Assembly (NCBI GenBank): GCA_964414555.1
Contig: CAYPWW010000046.1
Coordinates: 1 to 19,745 of the forward strand
Length of the DNA stretch: 19,745 nt
Direction: 5' to 3'
DNA from: Litorimonas sp964414555
Lineage (GTDB): Bacteria; Pseudomonadota; Alphaproteobacteria; Caulobacterales; Maricaulaceae
The notes under the pieces are model-generated. The model was not told the origin of the DNA, made no database searches, and saw only the letters and a list, made by a program, of their open reading frames with translations. Shown one piece after another: positions 6,622 to 13,344 of the stretch. Position 1 is the stretch's first letter; each line of letters starts with the position of its first letter. The position numbers and the translations under genes are program-made.

Positions 6622-7757
6622 GACAGATGGCTCACATCGGTCCAGCTCTCATTCCGGCGGAGAATGTCGATCAGCTGTTGATAGCGCGCGCCTGTCTCGA
6701 AACCTTGATAGGGCTGGTGCGGCTCACCTTTGATGTCGGCGACAAAGTCACGGGCGAGGCTGCGCCAGTTTCGTTCCGTGTCGCCGTCGACATCGGGTAT
6801 GCGCGCGGCGATATCGGCGGGCAGGGGTGTTTCCACCCAGCCTGTCTTGCGACTGTAAAGATGCAGCGGGCCACTGCCGTAATGCCCCTTTATATAGATG
6901 GCACCTGCATCGCCGTAAAAGGCGATATAATCATCCTGGAAGCGAGGCTGCAGCCCGCCATGTTTGAACAGGGCCGTGACAGGCCGAGTTGCTAGCGGAC
7001 TGTCGATTTTAGCGGTGACATTATAGGACCACTAAACATCAGACTCGCCCCATGTGAGGTCAGGGTTATCGAGATCATCCGGAATGTGATCGCGCCGGGT
7101 CTTAAAATTATGGACGCCTTTCACGATGGGCGCGCGGCCCAAATCATCTCGCACTTCTCCCATAATGTCAGTTACGTTTTCGCCGACCACGGCTGTCACA
7201 ATCGAGAGTTTATGGGTGAAGTTATTATTTAATCGCCCGCCACCATCTGCCTGCTTGTGAGACCAGCCAAAGGGAATGTCGCGTTCCAGATTAAAGTGAG
7301 AGACGCACTCCACCTCTAGGGGTTCTCCTATAGCGCCTACTGCGACGAGCCGCTTTGCGTGTTGGACCTCTGGCATATAGCGAAAGCTCGACGCATAGGC
7401 CGTCTTAACGCCTTTAGTTTTGGCGAGCCTTGCAAGCTCTGCGGCGGTGTGGCCATCGGCGGTCAGAGGTTTGTCTGAAAACACATGACAGCCTGCTGCG
7501 ATGGCGGGTTTGATGGCGTCGTAATGCGCGCCGCCCGGTGTAGCGATACAAATAATATCAGGACGGCAGTCGGCTAGGGCCTGCACCCAATCCATGCCAC
7601 CATAAGGGATGTCCATATCGGTGCAGACCTGTTTCACGACGGCGGGCGTTCGTCCCACAATGCCAACGATATTTGCGCCGGCCCAGCGGAAAGCCTCTGC
7701 ATGACCCTGTCCGGCAAAGCCGGTCCCATGCACCAACACGCGCAGTTGCTCTGCCAT
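6618..7757 (-). pseudogene. Gfo/Idh/MocA-family NAD(P) oxidoreductase interrupted by an in-frame TAG
   Basis: The first 241 codons (7757-7035) encode the Rossmann half: VHGTGFAGQGH at 9-19, the dinucleotide/catalytic DKP at 95-97, and GGGRLNNNFTHK at 172-183 with the family's His182. A TAG at 7034-7032 follows TWGESDV. The same frame then continues open for 137 codons to TGA at 6620-6618. It encodes a normal family C-terminus, including YIAFYGDAGAIYIKG and RDFVADIKGEPHQPYQGFE. No frame change is needed, so one base substitution or a sequencing error separates this from an intact protein of about 379 residues. GGGGA precedes the start. The family oxidises or reduces sugars and inositols. The truncated product would lack much of the substrate/dimer domain. 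It is the first gene of the operon. Confidence 0.85.
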
Positions 7758-7840
7758 TCAATCCCCTCAGACATGCCGCTTTAATCGCGGTTTCGTATCG
7801 TCTATCGATGGGCTTATCGGCTAGGCCAATGGGATGCAAA
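7758..7840. promoter_or_regulatory. Divergent promoter region between the oxidoreductase operon and manD
   Basis: Both start codons face away from this 83-base gap, so it must hold the promoters of the minus-strand operon and of manD. A GGGGA ribosome site for the minus-strand gene lies at 7763-7767. I see no convincing -35/-10 pair, and none of the GACCAAT/ATTGGTC half-sites found in the alginate locus apart from a bare CCAAT, so control is probably separate from the GntR protein. Confidence 0.45.
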
Positions 7841-9076
7841 ATGAAAATAACGGGTGCAGATGTCTTCATTGGTGGGCCGGGTAAGAACTACGTCACACTA
7901 AAAATTATGACCGATGCGGGTGTCTATGGGCTGGGCGATGCGACGCTAAATACACGCGAAACTCTGCCAGCTGCTTACCTGACGGATTATCTGATCCCCT
8001 GTCTTATTGGGATGGACCCGCGACGCAGCGAAGATATCTGGCAGTATTTTTACCGAGGGGCTTATTTTCGTCGTGGCCCCGTCACAATGGCCGCGATCGG
8101 GGCGATCGATATGGCGCTGTGGGATATCAAAGGAAAACTCGCGGGCTTGCCGGTCTATGATTTACTAGGCGGGAAAAGCCGAGAAGGCGCGCTGGTCTAT
8201 GCGCACGCAACGGGTTCTGACGTGGAGGCGCTTCTCGACAGTATTGCAGCCTATGTCGATGACGGCTATCAAGCTGTCCGAGTGCAATGCGGTATTCCAG
8301 GCATGCCCGAAGGCGGCAGTACGGGAGGCTATGCCACGCCAACGGATGGCGCAGACCAGCAAAACTATATCACCGAGTTCAAATCCCTCCCTGAGCTCGA
8401 GCTCTGGGATGCCGAAACATATCTCAATTATATGCCGCACGTATTCGCGCGTATCCGCGAGCGATTTGGCCCGAAGTTGAAAATTTTGCATGATGTGCAT
8501 CACCGCTTGCGCCCGCGTGAGGCGGCGGCTTTCGCGAAAACGGTAGAGCCTTACCGCTTGTTCTGGTTGGAGGACCCGACTCCGGCAGATGATCAAGCTG
8601 CGCTACGTTTGATCCGACAACATTCGACGACACCAATCGCTATCGGCGAAGTATTCAACTCGATCTGGGACTGTAAGCAAATGATCGAGGAAGAGCTGAT
8701 CGACTTCATCCGTGTCTCCGCGACCTATGCGGGCGGCATTACACATGTCCGCCGCATCATAGAGCTTGCGGCCTTGCATAATGTTCGGACAGGTTTCCAC
8801 GGCGCGCCCAGCCATTCGCCCATCTCTATGGCGGCGCAAGCCCACCTCAACGCTTGGGCGCCGAATTTTGGCATTCAAGAATATCTCGTTTTGGGCACGC
8901 CCGAATGCGACGCGCTATTCCCGAGCGCACATCGGCTGGAAGGCGGCATGTTCTACGTCAGCGATGCGCCGGGCTTAGGTGTTGATTTTGATGAAGCTGA
9001 AGCCGCTCGGTATAGCTATCAGCGCGGGTATCACCCCGTCGTACGTCTGTCTGATGGGACCATGTGGAATTACTAG
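7841..9076 (+). CDS. manD: D-mannonate dehydratase, ManD type (enolase superfamily)
   Basis: This 411-residue cytoplasmic enzyme removes water from D-mannonate to give KDG. It has the full ManD pattern: NYVTLKI and GLGDATLN near the N-terminus, EDIWQYFYRGAYFRRGP (64-80), the DVH motif with metal ligand D218 and H220, WLEDPTP with ligand E244, IGEVFNS with ligand E270, and GFHGAPSHSP with H320. The length matches known ManD enzymes (about 400). The ATG at 7841 was chosen because family members begin MKI; an in-frame ATG at 7829 would add four residues, and the frame extends further upstream without homology. It stands alone and divergent from the oxidoreductase operon. Some ManD-like enzymes (RspA group) have low activity and related substrates, so the exact substrate is likely but unproven. 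Confidence 0.9.
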   Translation: MKITGADVFIGGPGKNYVTLKIMTDAGVYGLGDATLNTRETLPAAYLTDYLIPCLIGMDPRRSEDIWQYFYRGAYFRRGPVTMAAIGAIDMALWDIKGKLAGLPVYDLLGGKSREGALVYAHATGSDVEALLDSIAAYVDDGYQAVRVQCGIPGMPEGGSTGGYATPTDGADQQNYITEFKSLPELELWDAETYLNYMPHVFARIRERFGPKLKILHDVHHRLRPREAAAFAKTVEPYRLFWLEDPTPADDQAALRLIRQHSTTPIAIGEVFNSIWDCKQMIEEELIDFIRVSATYAGGITHVRRIIELAALHNVRTGFHGAPSHSPISMAAQAHLNAWAPNFGIQEYLVLGTPECDALFPSAHRLEGGMFYVSDAPGLGVDFDEAEAARYSYQRGYHPVVRLSDGTMWNY

Positions 9077-9152
9077 CGGTCAATAAGGTGGCGGCAGAAC
9101 ATCATGCAGGCGTATCTGTTGCGTAAAAGTCACATCCTGGCGCCAAATGCAA

Positions 9153-9183
9153 CCGGTCCTACCAATGACAAAGGATTGGTCTA
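9153..9183. promoter_or_regulatory. Probable GntR operator upstream of the TonB-dependent receptor gene
   Basis: CCGGTCCTACCAA at 9153-9165 matches 9 of 13 bases of the palindrome before the GntR gene. ACCAAT (9161-9166) and ATTGGTCTA (9175-9183) form an inverted pair with an 8-base spacer, the same geometry as the element before the PL6 gene. A further ACCAAT lies at 9231-9236. Binding by the local FadR-type regulator is inferred. Confidence 0.55.
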
Positions 9184-9192
9184 AATCATCAG

Positions 9193-9221
9193 TTGACATT
9201 CACTATGTTCCGGTTTCAACA
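9193..9221 (+). promoter_or_regulatory. Candidate receptor promoter (good -35, weak -10)
   Basis: A consensus TTGACA lies at 9193-9198, just after the operator half-sites. Seventeen bases on, TCAACA (9216-9221) is only a weak -10. A repressor on 9153-9183 would lie next to this -35 box. The rest of the 196-base gap shows no gene. Confidence 0.3.
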
Positions 9222-9272
9222 GGTCGTCAAACCAATGTCGAGTCACAAGTCTCGCACTCAGAGGGGAAAAAT

Positions 9273-12254
9273 ATGTCCAACCATTCAAAGGCGCGTAGCC
9301 GCTTCAACACGACAGCTATGCTGTCCGCCGGGATTTCCGTGCTGGCATTATCGCTCGCTAGCACGGCTTCTGCGCAGGACTCTGGTGAGGAGGTCTTTGC
9401 AGACGAAATTATCGTCAGCGGTATCCGTCAGTCACTGGAAACCGCCCTGATCGAGAAGCGGAATGCCGACAGCTTGGTTGAAGTTATCCAAGCCGAAGAC
9501 ATTGGTAAACTACCTGACCAAAACCTTGCTGAGGTTCTGGAAAACATCACAGGTATTCAGATCACACGGACAGCCGGTGTTGGTACAGGCGTCCAAATCC
9601 GGGGTTCCAATGCGAACCGCGTTGAAATCAATGGTGTTGCGACGGTCGGTTCTGGTTCCGGTCGGAACGGCATCAGTTTTGAAGACTTGAACGCCGCCAT
9701 CATTTCCTCTGTTGAGGTTATCAAGGCGTCCGAAGCCTCTACAATCGAAGGGTCTGTCGGTGGTACAATCAACCTTCGGACAATTCGTCCTTTGGCTCTG
9801 GATGGCTTGCTCGCGAATGTTCGGATTCAGGGTGAGGATAGTAGCCTGAGTACGGAAGGTATTTCTCCGCGTATTTCAGGTGCCATCGGTAACAACTGGA
9901 CAAATGCGCGTGGGCAGGAATTCGGTTTTGTTGTTAGTGGTAGTTTTGCAGAGCAAGAGGCGGTCTCTTTCCGTCCGCGGGCTGACCGCGATAATGTTGC
10001 GTCACCGCCAGGGGCCACCCCGTCTGAATTCCTCGGCATTCAGTTCCTTGTGCAAGAGCAAGAGAATTTCGATTTCGAGACGATCAACCTCGCGGGTACG
10101 ATTGAGGCTAAGGTTAGCGACACTACGCGTATCTATGTCGACGGTATCTTGAATGATCAACAGCGCAGCCAAGATTCCTACCGCCTGCAGGCGTCGGGCG
10201 TCAGTTCACTGCGTCAGTTGAGCATTCCAACGGCCTTTGAAACGGTCGACTTCGGTGTCGGTCCAGGACAATTTCCTGCGGCGCTGACGGGCACATTGGA
10301 GCCGGATCTCGATAATGATGATGATGATCCAAACTTGCGCTTCTCCAGCGATACGGGATCTCGTGTCACAGAGACATATGTTGTGTCTGGTGGTGTGGAT
10401 TGGGAAAAAGGCCCTCTGAATGTTGAGCTTCAGCTCGCCAACACGGGTGCAAATACGGAAAATCCAAACCTCAGCACGACGCTGAACTTTATCAACCCGG
10501 GCTGTCCGCTGGACGGCACGAGTAACGATAACTGTGTTCCGTTCCGCTATGACTTGTCGGGTGACTCACTCTCTTTCGACGTGAACTTTGATTCGCCATT
10601 TGCACCGGACCCTGCCGATTTGCTCGATCCTAACAATGTTGTCCTAGATCAGGTGAATGTCGGTCGTAATACGACGGAAAACCAAGAAACGGCTTTCCGT
10701 GCTGACATTACCTATGATTTTACTGAGGGCGACACGTCTGCTGGGTTCCTGAGTTCTATCGACTTGGGTTACCGCTTTAATGAAGCCTCAAGCGAATTTG
10801 ATAGCGTCCAAGACCGTATTGGTGGTTTCAGCCGCATGGTTGACAGCCCGAACGGATCGCTCTTCTCCGAGCTTTTGGTGGCTGGTCCTAACAACTTTGG
10901 CGATGCTGATGGTCGGGCCTTGTTTATTGATGACTTCCTTTTGGTTGACCCGGATCTGGCCTTTTCTGATCCGCAACGTGTCATCAGAATTCTTCAAAAT
11001 GCTGTCATTCGTCATGACCCAGAAAGTCCTGATATCCTGAACCTGCGTTCGGATCAGAACTCCTTCTACAATATCAATGAGAAAACGAACGCGTTCTATG
11101 CGCAGGCGAATTTCGACTTTGGTGTTCTGACGGGTAATGTTGGAGCTCGCTATATTGATACAGAGATCGACTCTGTTGGCTTTGGTCCTGAAGACAATGA
11201 CGGAAACCGTTCACTGCAGACCACATCTGGTTCTTACGACTTCATTCTTCCGCGCGTGAACCTGTCGGCTAGACCGATTGATGATGTTGTCTTGCGGGCG
11301 AGTTATGGTGAAGATATTCGTCGTCCGAACTTCAACAGCCTCAGCACGGGCTTCACATTTAACCCTGTTGAAAATGGCGTTGTAAACCTTGGTAATCCAG
11401 GTCTGGAGCCTGAGAAAGTGAACTCTTTCGATGTCTCAGCGGCTTGGTACTTTGCGCCAGCGTCTGTGATCAGCATTGGTTACTTTAACAAAAAGCGGAC
11501 AAATATCTTTGGTCAAGACTTTGATGGTGCGCGCATCATCGAAGGCCCGACACAAGAAGGTTTTGTTACAACGGGTGGTTTTGCCCGCGAAACGGACCCG
11601 TCTTGTCCGGGTGGTGGTATCTTTAACCCGACGGTTGTTCCAAACCAGTTGGGTGATCCGAACCGTTTGGGCCTCTGTGTGGACTTCACACAGCCGGGTA
11701 ATGACCCTGCCAGCACAACGCAGCAGGGTATTGAGGTCGCGTTCCAGTCTGATTTGTCTATGTTCGAAGACACGCTAGGCCCACTCTCCGGTCTGGGTGT
11801 AATTGCTAACTACACGTATCAAGATTTCAGCGGTGGTTCGATTGTCGACTCGACGTCGGGTCGTGGTTTCAACGTTCTGGGCGATGTCAGCATCCCGCGG
11901 GGTCTGCTCGACTTCTCTAAGAATGCTTACAACCTCACAGGCTTCTATGAGAAATATGGTCTGTCAGCGCGTGTGCGTTACACGTGGCGTGAAGGTTTCC
12001 GGACACAAGACTTTGGCGGTGGCGCGAACACCTCCGGTAGTTCGACGTTCAGTTTCCCGGTCAACACGTTGGATCGCGGACAGCTAAACGCGAGCCTCAG
12101 CTATGACGTAACGGACCAGCTGACAGTTGGTGTGGAAGGTGTGAACTTGACGGAAGAGCGCATTATCCAAAAATGTGTTAGCGAGACTGGCCCGACATGT
12201 TTCGTCGGCTATCCGGATCGCCGGGTTATCTTCGGCGCAAGCTACACGTTCTAG
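9273..12254 (+). CDS. TonB-dependent outer-membrane receptor, probably for alginate oligosaccharides
   Basis: This 993-residue protein has a Sec signal peptide (cleavage likely after ASA at 32-34), a TonB-box-like DEIIVSG at 44-50, then the plug domain of the Caulobacter/Xanthomonas type (AEDIGKLPDQNLAEVLENITG, VQIRGSNANRVEINGV, EGSVGGTINLRT). A 22-strand barrel follows and ends in aromatic Phe (FGASYTF). Such receptors use TonB and the proton gradient to pull large glycan fragments across the outer membrane. The ATG at 9273 was chosen over 9147 because the signal peptide begins there and GAGGGG sits at 9261-9266. An Asp-rich run (LDNDDDDPN) in a loop may bind cation. It is a single-gene unit closed by a strong terminator. 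Alginate as ligand is inferred from the lyases downstream. Confidence 0.93.
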   Translation: MSNHSKARSRFNTTAMLSAGISVLALSLASTASAQDSGEEVFADEIIVSGIRQSLETALIEKRNADSLVEVIQAEDIGKLPDQNLAEVLENITGIQITRTAGVGTGVQIRGSNANRVEINGVATVGSGSGRNGISFEDLNAAIISSVEVIKASEASTIEGSVGGTINLRTIRPLALDGLLANVRIQGEDSSLSTEGISPRISGAIGNNWTNARGQEFGFVVSGSFAEQEAVSFRPRADRDNVASPPGATPSEFLGIQFLVQEQENFDFETINLAGTIEAKVSDTTRIYVDGILNDQQRSQDSYRLQASGVSSLRQLSIPTAFETVDFGVGPGQFPAALTGTLEPDLDNDDDDPNLRFSSDTGSRVTETYVVSGGVDWEKGPLNVELQLANTGANTENPNLSTTLNFINPGCPLDGTSNDNCVPFRYDLSGDSLSFDVNFDSPFAPDPADLLDPNNVVLDQVNVGRNTTENQETAFRADITYDFTEGDTSAGFLSSIDLGYRFNEASSEFDSVQDRIGGFSRMVDSPNGSLFSELLVAGPNNFGDADGRALFIDDFLLVDPDLAFSDPQRVIRILQNAVIRHDPESPDILNLRSDQNSFYNINEKTNAFYAQANFDFGVLTGNVGARYIDTEIDSVGFGPEDNDGNRSLQTTSGSYDFILPRVNLSARPIDDVVLRASYGEDIRRPNFNSLSTGFTFNPVENGVVNLGNPGLEPEKVNSFDVSAAWYFAPASVISIGYFNKKRTNIFGQDFDGARIIEGPTQEGFVTTGGFARETDPSCPGGGIFNPTVVPNQLGDPNRLGLCVDFTQPGNDPASTTQQGIEVAFQSDLSMFEDTLGPLSGLGVIANYTYQDFSGGSIVDSTSGRGFNVLGDVSIPRGLLDFSKNAYNLTGFYEKYGLSARVRYTWREGFRTQDFGGGANTSGSSTFSFPVNTLDRGQLNASLSYDVTDQLTVGVEGVNLTEERIIQKCVSETGPTCFVGYPDRRVIFGASYTF

Positions 12255-12261
12255 ACTACGC

Positions 12262-12295
12262 AGGATTGACCGGTCCTCGTGTGGCCGGTCGTCCT
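12262..12295 (+). other. Stem-loop directly after the receptor gene
   Basis: GACCGG (12268-12273) pairs with CCGGTC (12285-12290) around an 11-base loop. AGGA (12262-12265) and TCCT (12292-12295) extend the stem across a one-base bulge. No T-run follows, so it may stabilise the mRNA 3' end or act with the terminator at 12311. Confidence 0.4.
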
Positions 12296-12310
12296 ATATC
12301 TCTAATATTG

Positions 12311-12346
12311 AAGCGCTGTTGGGTTTACCCAGCGGCGCTTTTTTTT
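12311..12346 (+). terminator. Strong rho-independent terminator of the receptor gene
   Basis: The arms AGCGCTGTTGGG (12312-12323) and CCCAGCGGCGCT (12328-12339) form a 12-pair stem with two G-U pairs and a TTTA loop. A run of eight T (12339-12346) follows. This is a textbook intrinsic terminator and separates receptor transcription from the regulator. Confidence 0.93.
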
Positions 12347-12373
12347 GGACAAATAGCGCGTTTAGCGCTTTAT

Positions 12374-12389
12374 TTGACAGCGGTGTCAA
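12374..12389. promoter_or_regulatory. Inverted repeat TTGACA-GCGG-TGTCAA in the regulator's promoter region
   Basis: The left arm is a consensus -35 hexamer. Seventeen bases later only a weak CACATC (12397-12402) could serve as -10. The perfect 6-base arms may be an operator for a second factor or may be chance. Confidence 0.3.
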
Positions 12390-12439
12390 TTCTTGCCACA
12401 TCTGAAATCGGTCTGTAAGAAAACGCTAGTTTTTGCCTA

Positions 12440-12452
12440 TTGGTCGGACCAA
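12440..12452. promoter_or_regulatory. FadR-type GntR operator before the regulator gene
   Basis: TTGGTCGGACCAA is a perfect palindrome around a central G. It fits the FadR-subfamily operator pattern TNGTNNNACNA and closely resembles the Escherichia coli FadR box (TGGTCCGACCA). It ends 14 bases before the regulator's ATG, a position suited to autorepression. The site is seen; binding is inferred. Confidence 0.75.
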
Positions 12453-12466
12453 ACGGGGAGGGGTAC

Positions 12467-13216
12467 ATGTCTGATAATCGCATCTATCATCGAGTGGTAA
12501 ATCAGATCATCGAGTTGATTGATTCTGGTGCATTTCCGCCAGGCTCGCGTTTGCCGGCAGAGCGTGATTTGGCCGAGAAATTTGGCGTCAGCCGCGTTTC
12601 GGTTCGTGAGGCGGCAATCGCGCTACAGGCCCAAGGGCGTCTCGAAATTCGTCCAAGTTCTGGGGCATATGTTTTGGATGGGTCGCATTTACTGGGGCGC
12701 GGGTTGCCAAAAGCCGGCCCATTTGAGCTGACTGAGGCGCGGGCTTTGTTTGAAGCTGAGGCTGCTGCGCTTGCTGCGCCTATGATCAGTGAACCAGATC
12801 TTGAGCGGCTAGATAGCTATATTCATGCGATGATTGGGCCTTCTGAGGTAGGAGGGTTGACGTCCGAAGAGGCAGATCGACTGTTTCACCTGACCATTGC
12901 GCAGGCGACGAACAATTCTGCCATTATCTACACAATCGAGAGTCTGTGGAAGATGCGAACGGAGGCTGCCAAGCTTCAAGCGGTGTATCGGGATGTGTGC
13001 GATATTGGCGTTGAGGCACGAGAGCAGGAGCATCGTAATATTCTCGATGCCCTTCGTGCGCGGGACTCGGATCGGGCGCGCTCTGCAATGCGGGCGCATT
13101 TTACGCGGATCATCGAATCGCTTCTCAAGGCCTCGGAGGAGCGCGCTTTCTTGGATGCAAAGCGCAAAGCGGCAGAGAGCCGCTCTCGCTATCTCATGGC
13201 GTCGCAGCTTAGCTAG
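12467..13216 (+). CDS. GntR-family transcriptional regulator, FadR subfamily (FCD domain)
   Basis: This 249-residue protein has an N-terminal winged helix-turn-helix (about 5-72: GSRLPAERDLAEKFGVSRVS then VREAAIALQAQGRLEIRPSSG) and a C-terminal all-helical FCD ligand domain (about 90-225). The FCD metal/ligand residues are visible as D137, H141, H189 and H211. FadR-type regulators of sugar-acid pathways usually repress until an intermediate such as KDG or an unsaturated uronate binds. The ATG at 12467 was chosen for the strong GGGGAGGGG at 12455-12463 and because homology starts there; the frame's opening at 12440 lies inside the operator. The gene sits between receptor and lyase operon, each preceded by matching half-sites, so it probably controls both and itself. 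The last about 25 residues are a basic tail. Confidence 0.92.
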   Translation: MSDNRIYHRVVNQIIELIDSGAFPPGSRLPAERDLAEKFGVSRVSVREAAIALQAQGRLEIRPSSGAYVLDGSHLLGRGLPKAGPFELTEARALFEAEAAALAAPMISEPDLERLDSYIHAMIGPSEVGGLTSEEADRLFHLTIAQATNNSAIIYTIESLWKMRTEAAKLQAVYRDVCDIGVEAREQEHRNILDALRARDSDRARSAMRAHFTRIIESLLKASEERAFLDAKRKAAESRSRYLMASQLS

Positions 13217-13220
13217 GCTA

Positions 13221-13256
13221 GGTCTTTCATTAGACCAATTATACCGAATTGGTCTA
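13221..13256. promoter_or_regulatory. Probable GntR operator upstream of the lyase operon
   Basis: TAGACCAATT (13231-13240) and AATTGGTCTA (13247-13256) are perfect 10-base inverted arms around ATACCG. GGTCT at 13221-13225 forms a second inverted pair with AGACC at 13232-13236. The core ACCAAT-N8-ATTGGTCTA is shared with the receptor promoter. It lies about 90 bases before the PL6 start. TTGACT at 13266-13271 could be a -35, but no good -10 follows. Confidence 0.6.
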
Positions 13257-13344
13257 TCTGTCTGGTTGACTTATTCCTCATCCTGCCGGAAGGGTAAAAC
13301 CCACGACATGCGCTATCTGTAATCGCGGCGTTAAGGGGATTGGT

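Noticed and set aside
6283..6681. 132-codon plus-strand frame opposite the symporter gene start
   Set aside because: It is a shadow of the symporter gene with no family resemblance or ribosome site.
7032..7034. Amber codon read as pyrrolysine or programmed readthrough
   Set aside because: No recoding element is visible, pyrrolysine is not expected in this group, and TAG is an ordinary stop in several neighbouring genes.
9147..9272. Receptor gene starting at 9147
   Set aside because: This would place 42 non-homologous residues before a clear signal peptide and cover the operator and promoter region; the GAGGGG-preceded ATG at 9273 fits better.
10310..10329. Short GAT repeat in the receptor gene as a phase-variable tract
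   Set aside because: It only encodes four Asp in a loop, and triplet changes would not shift the frame.
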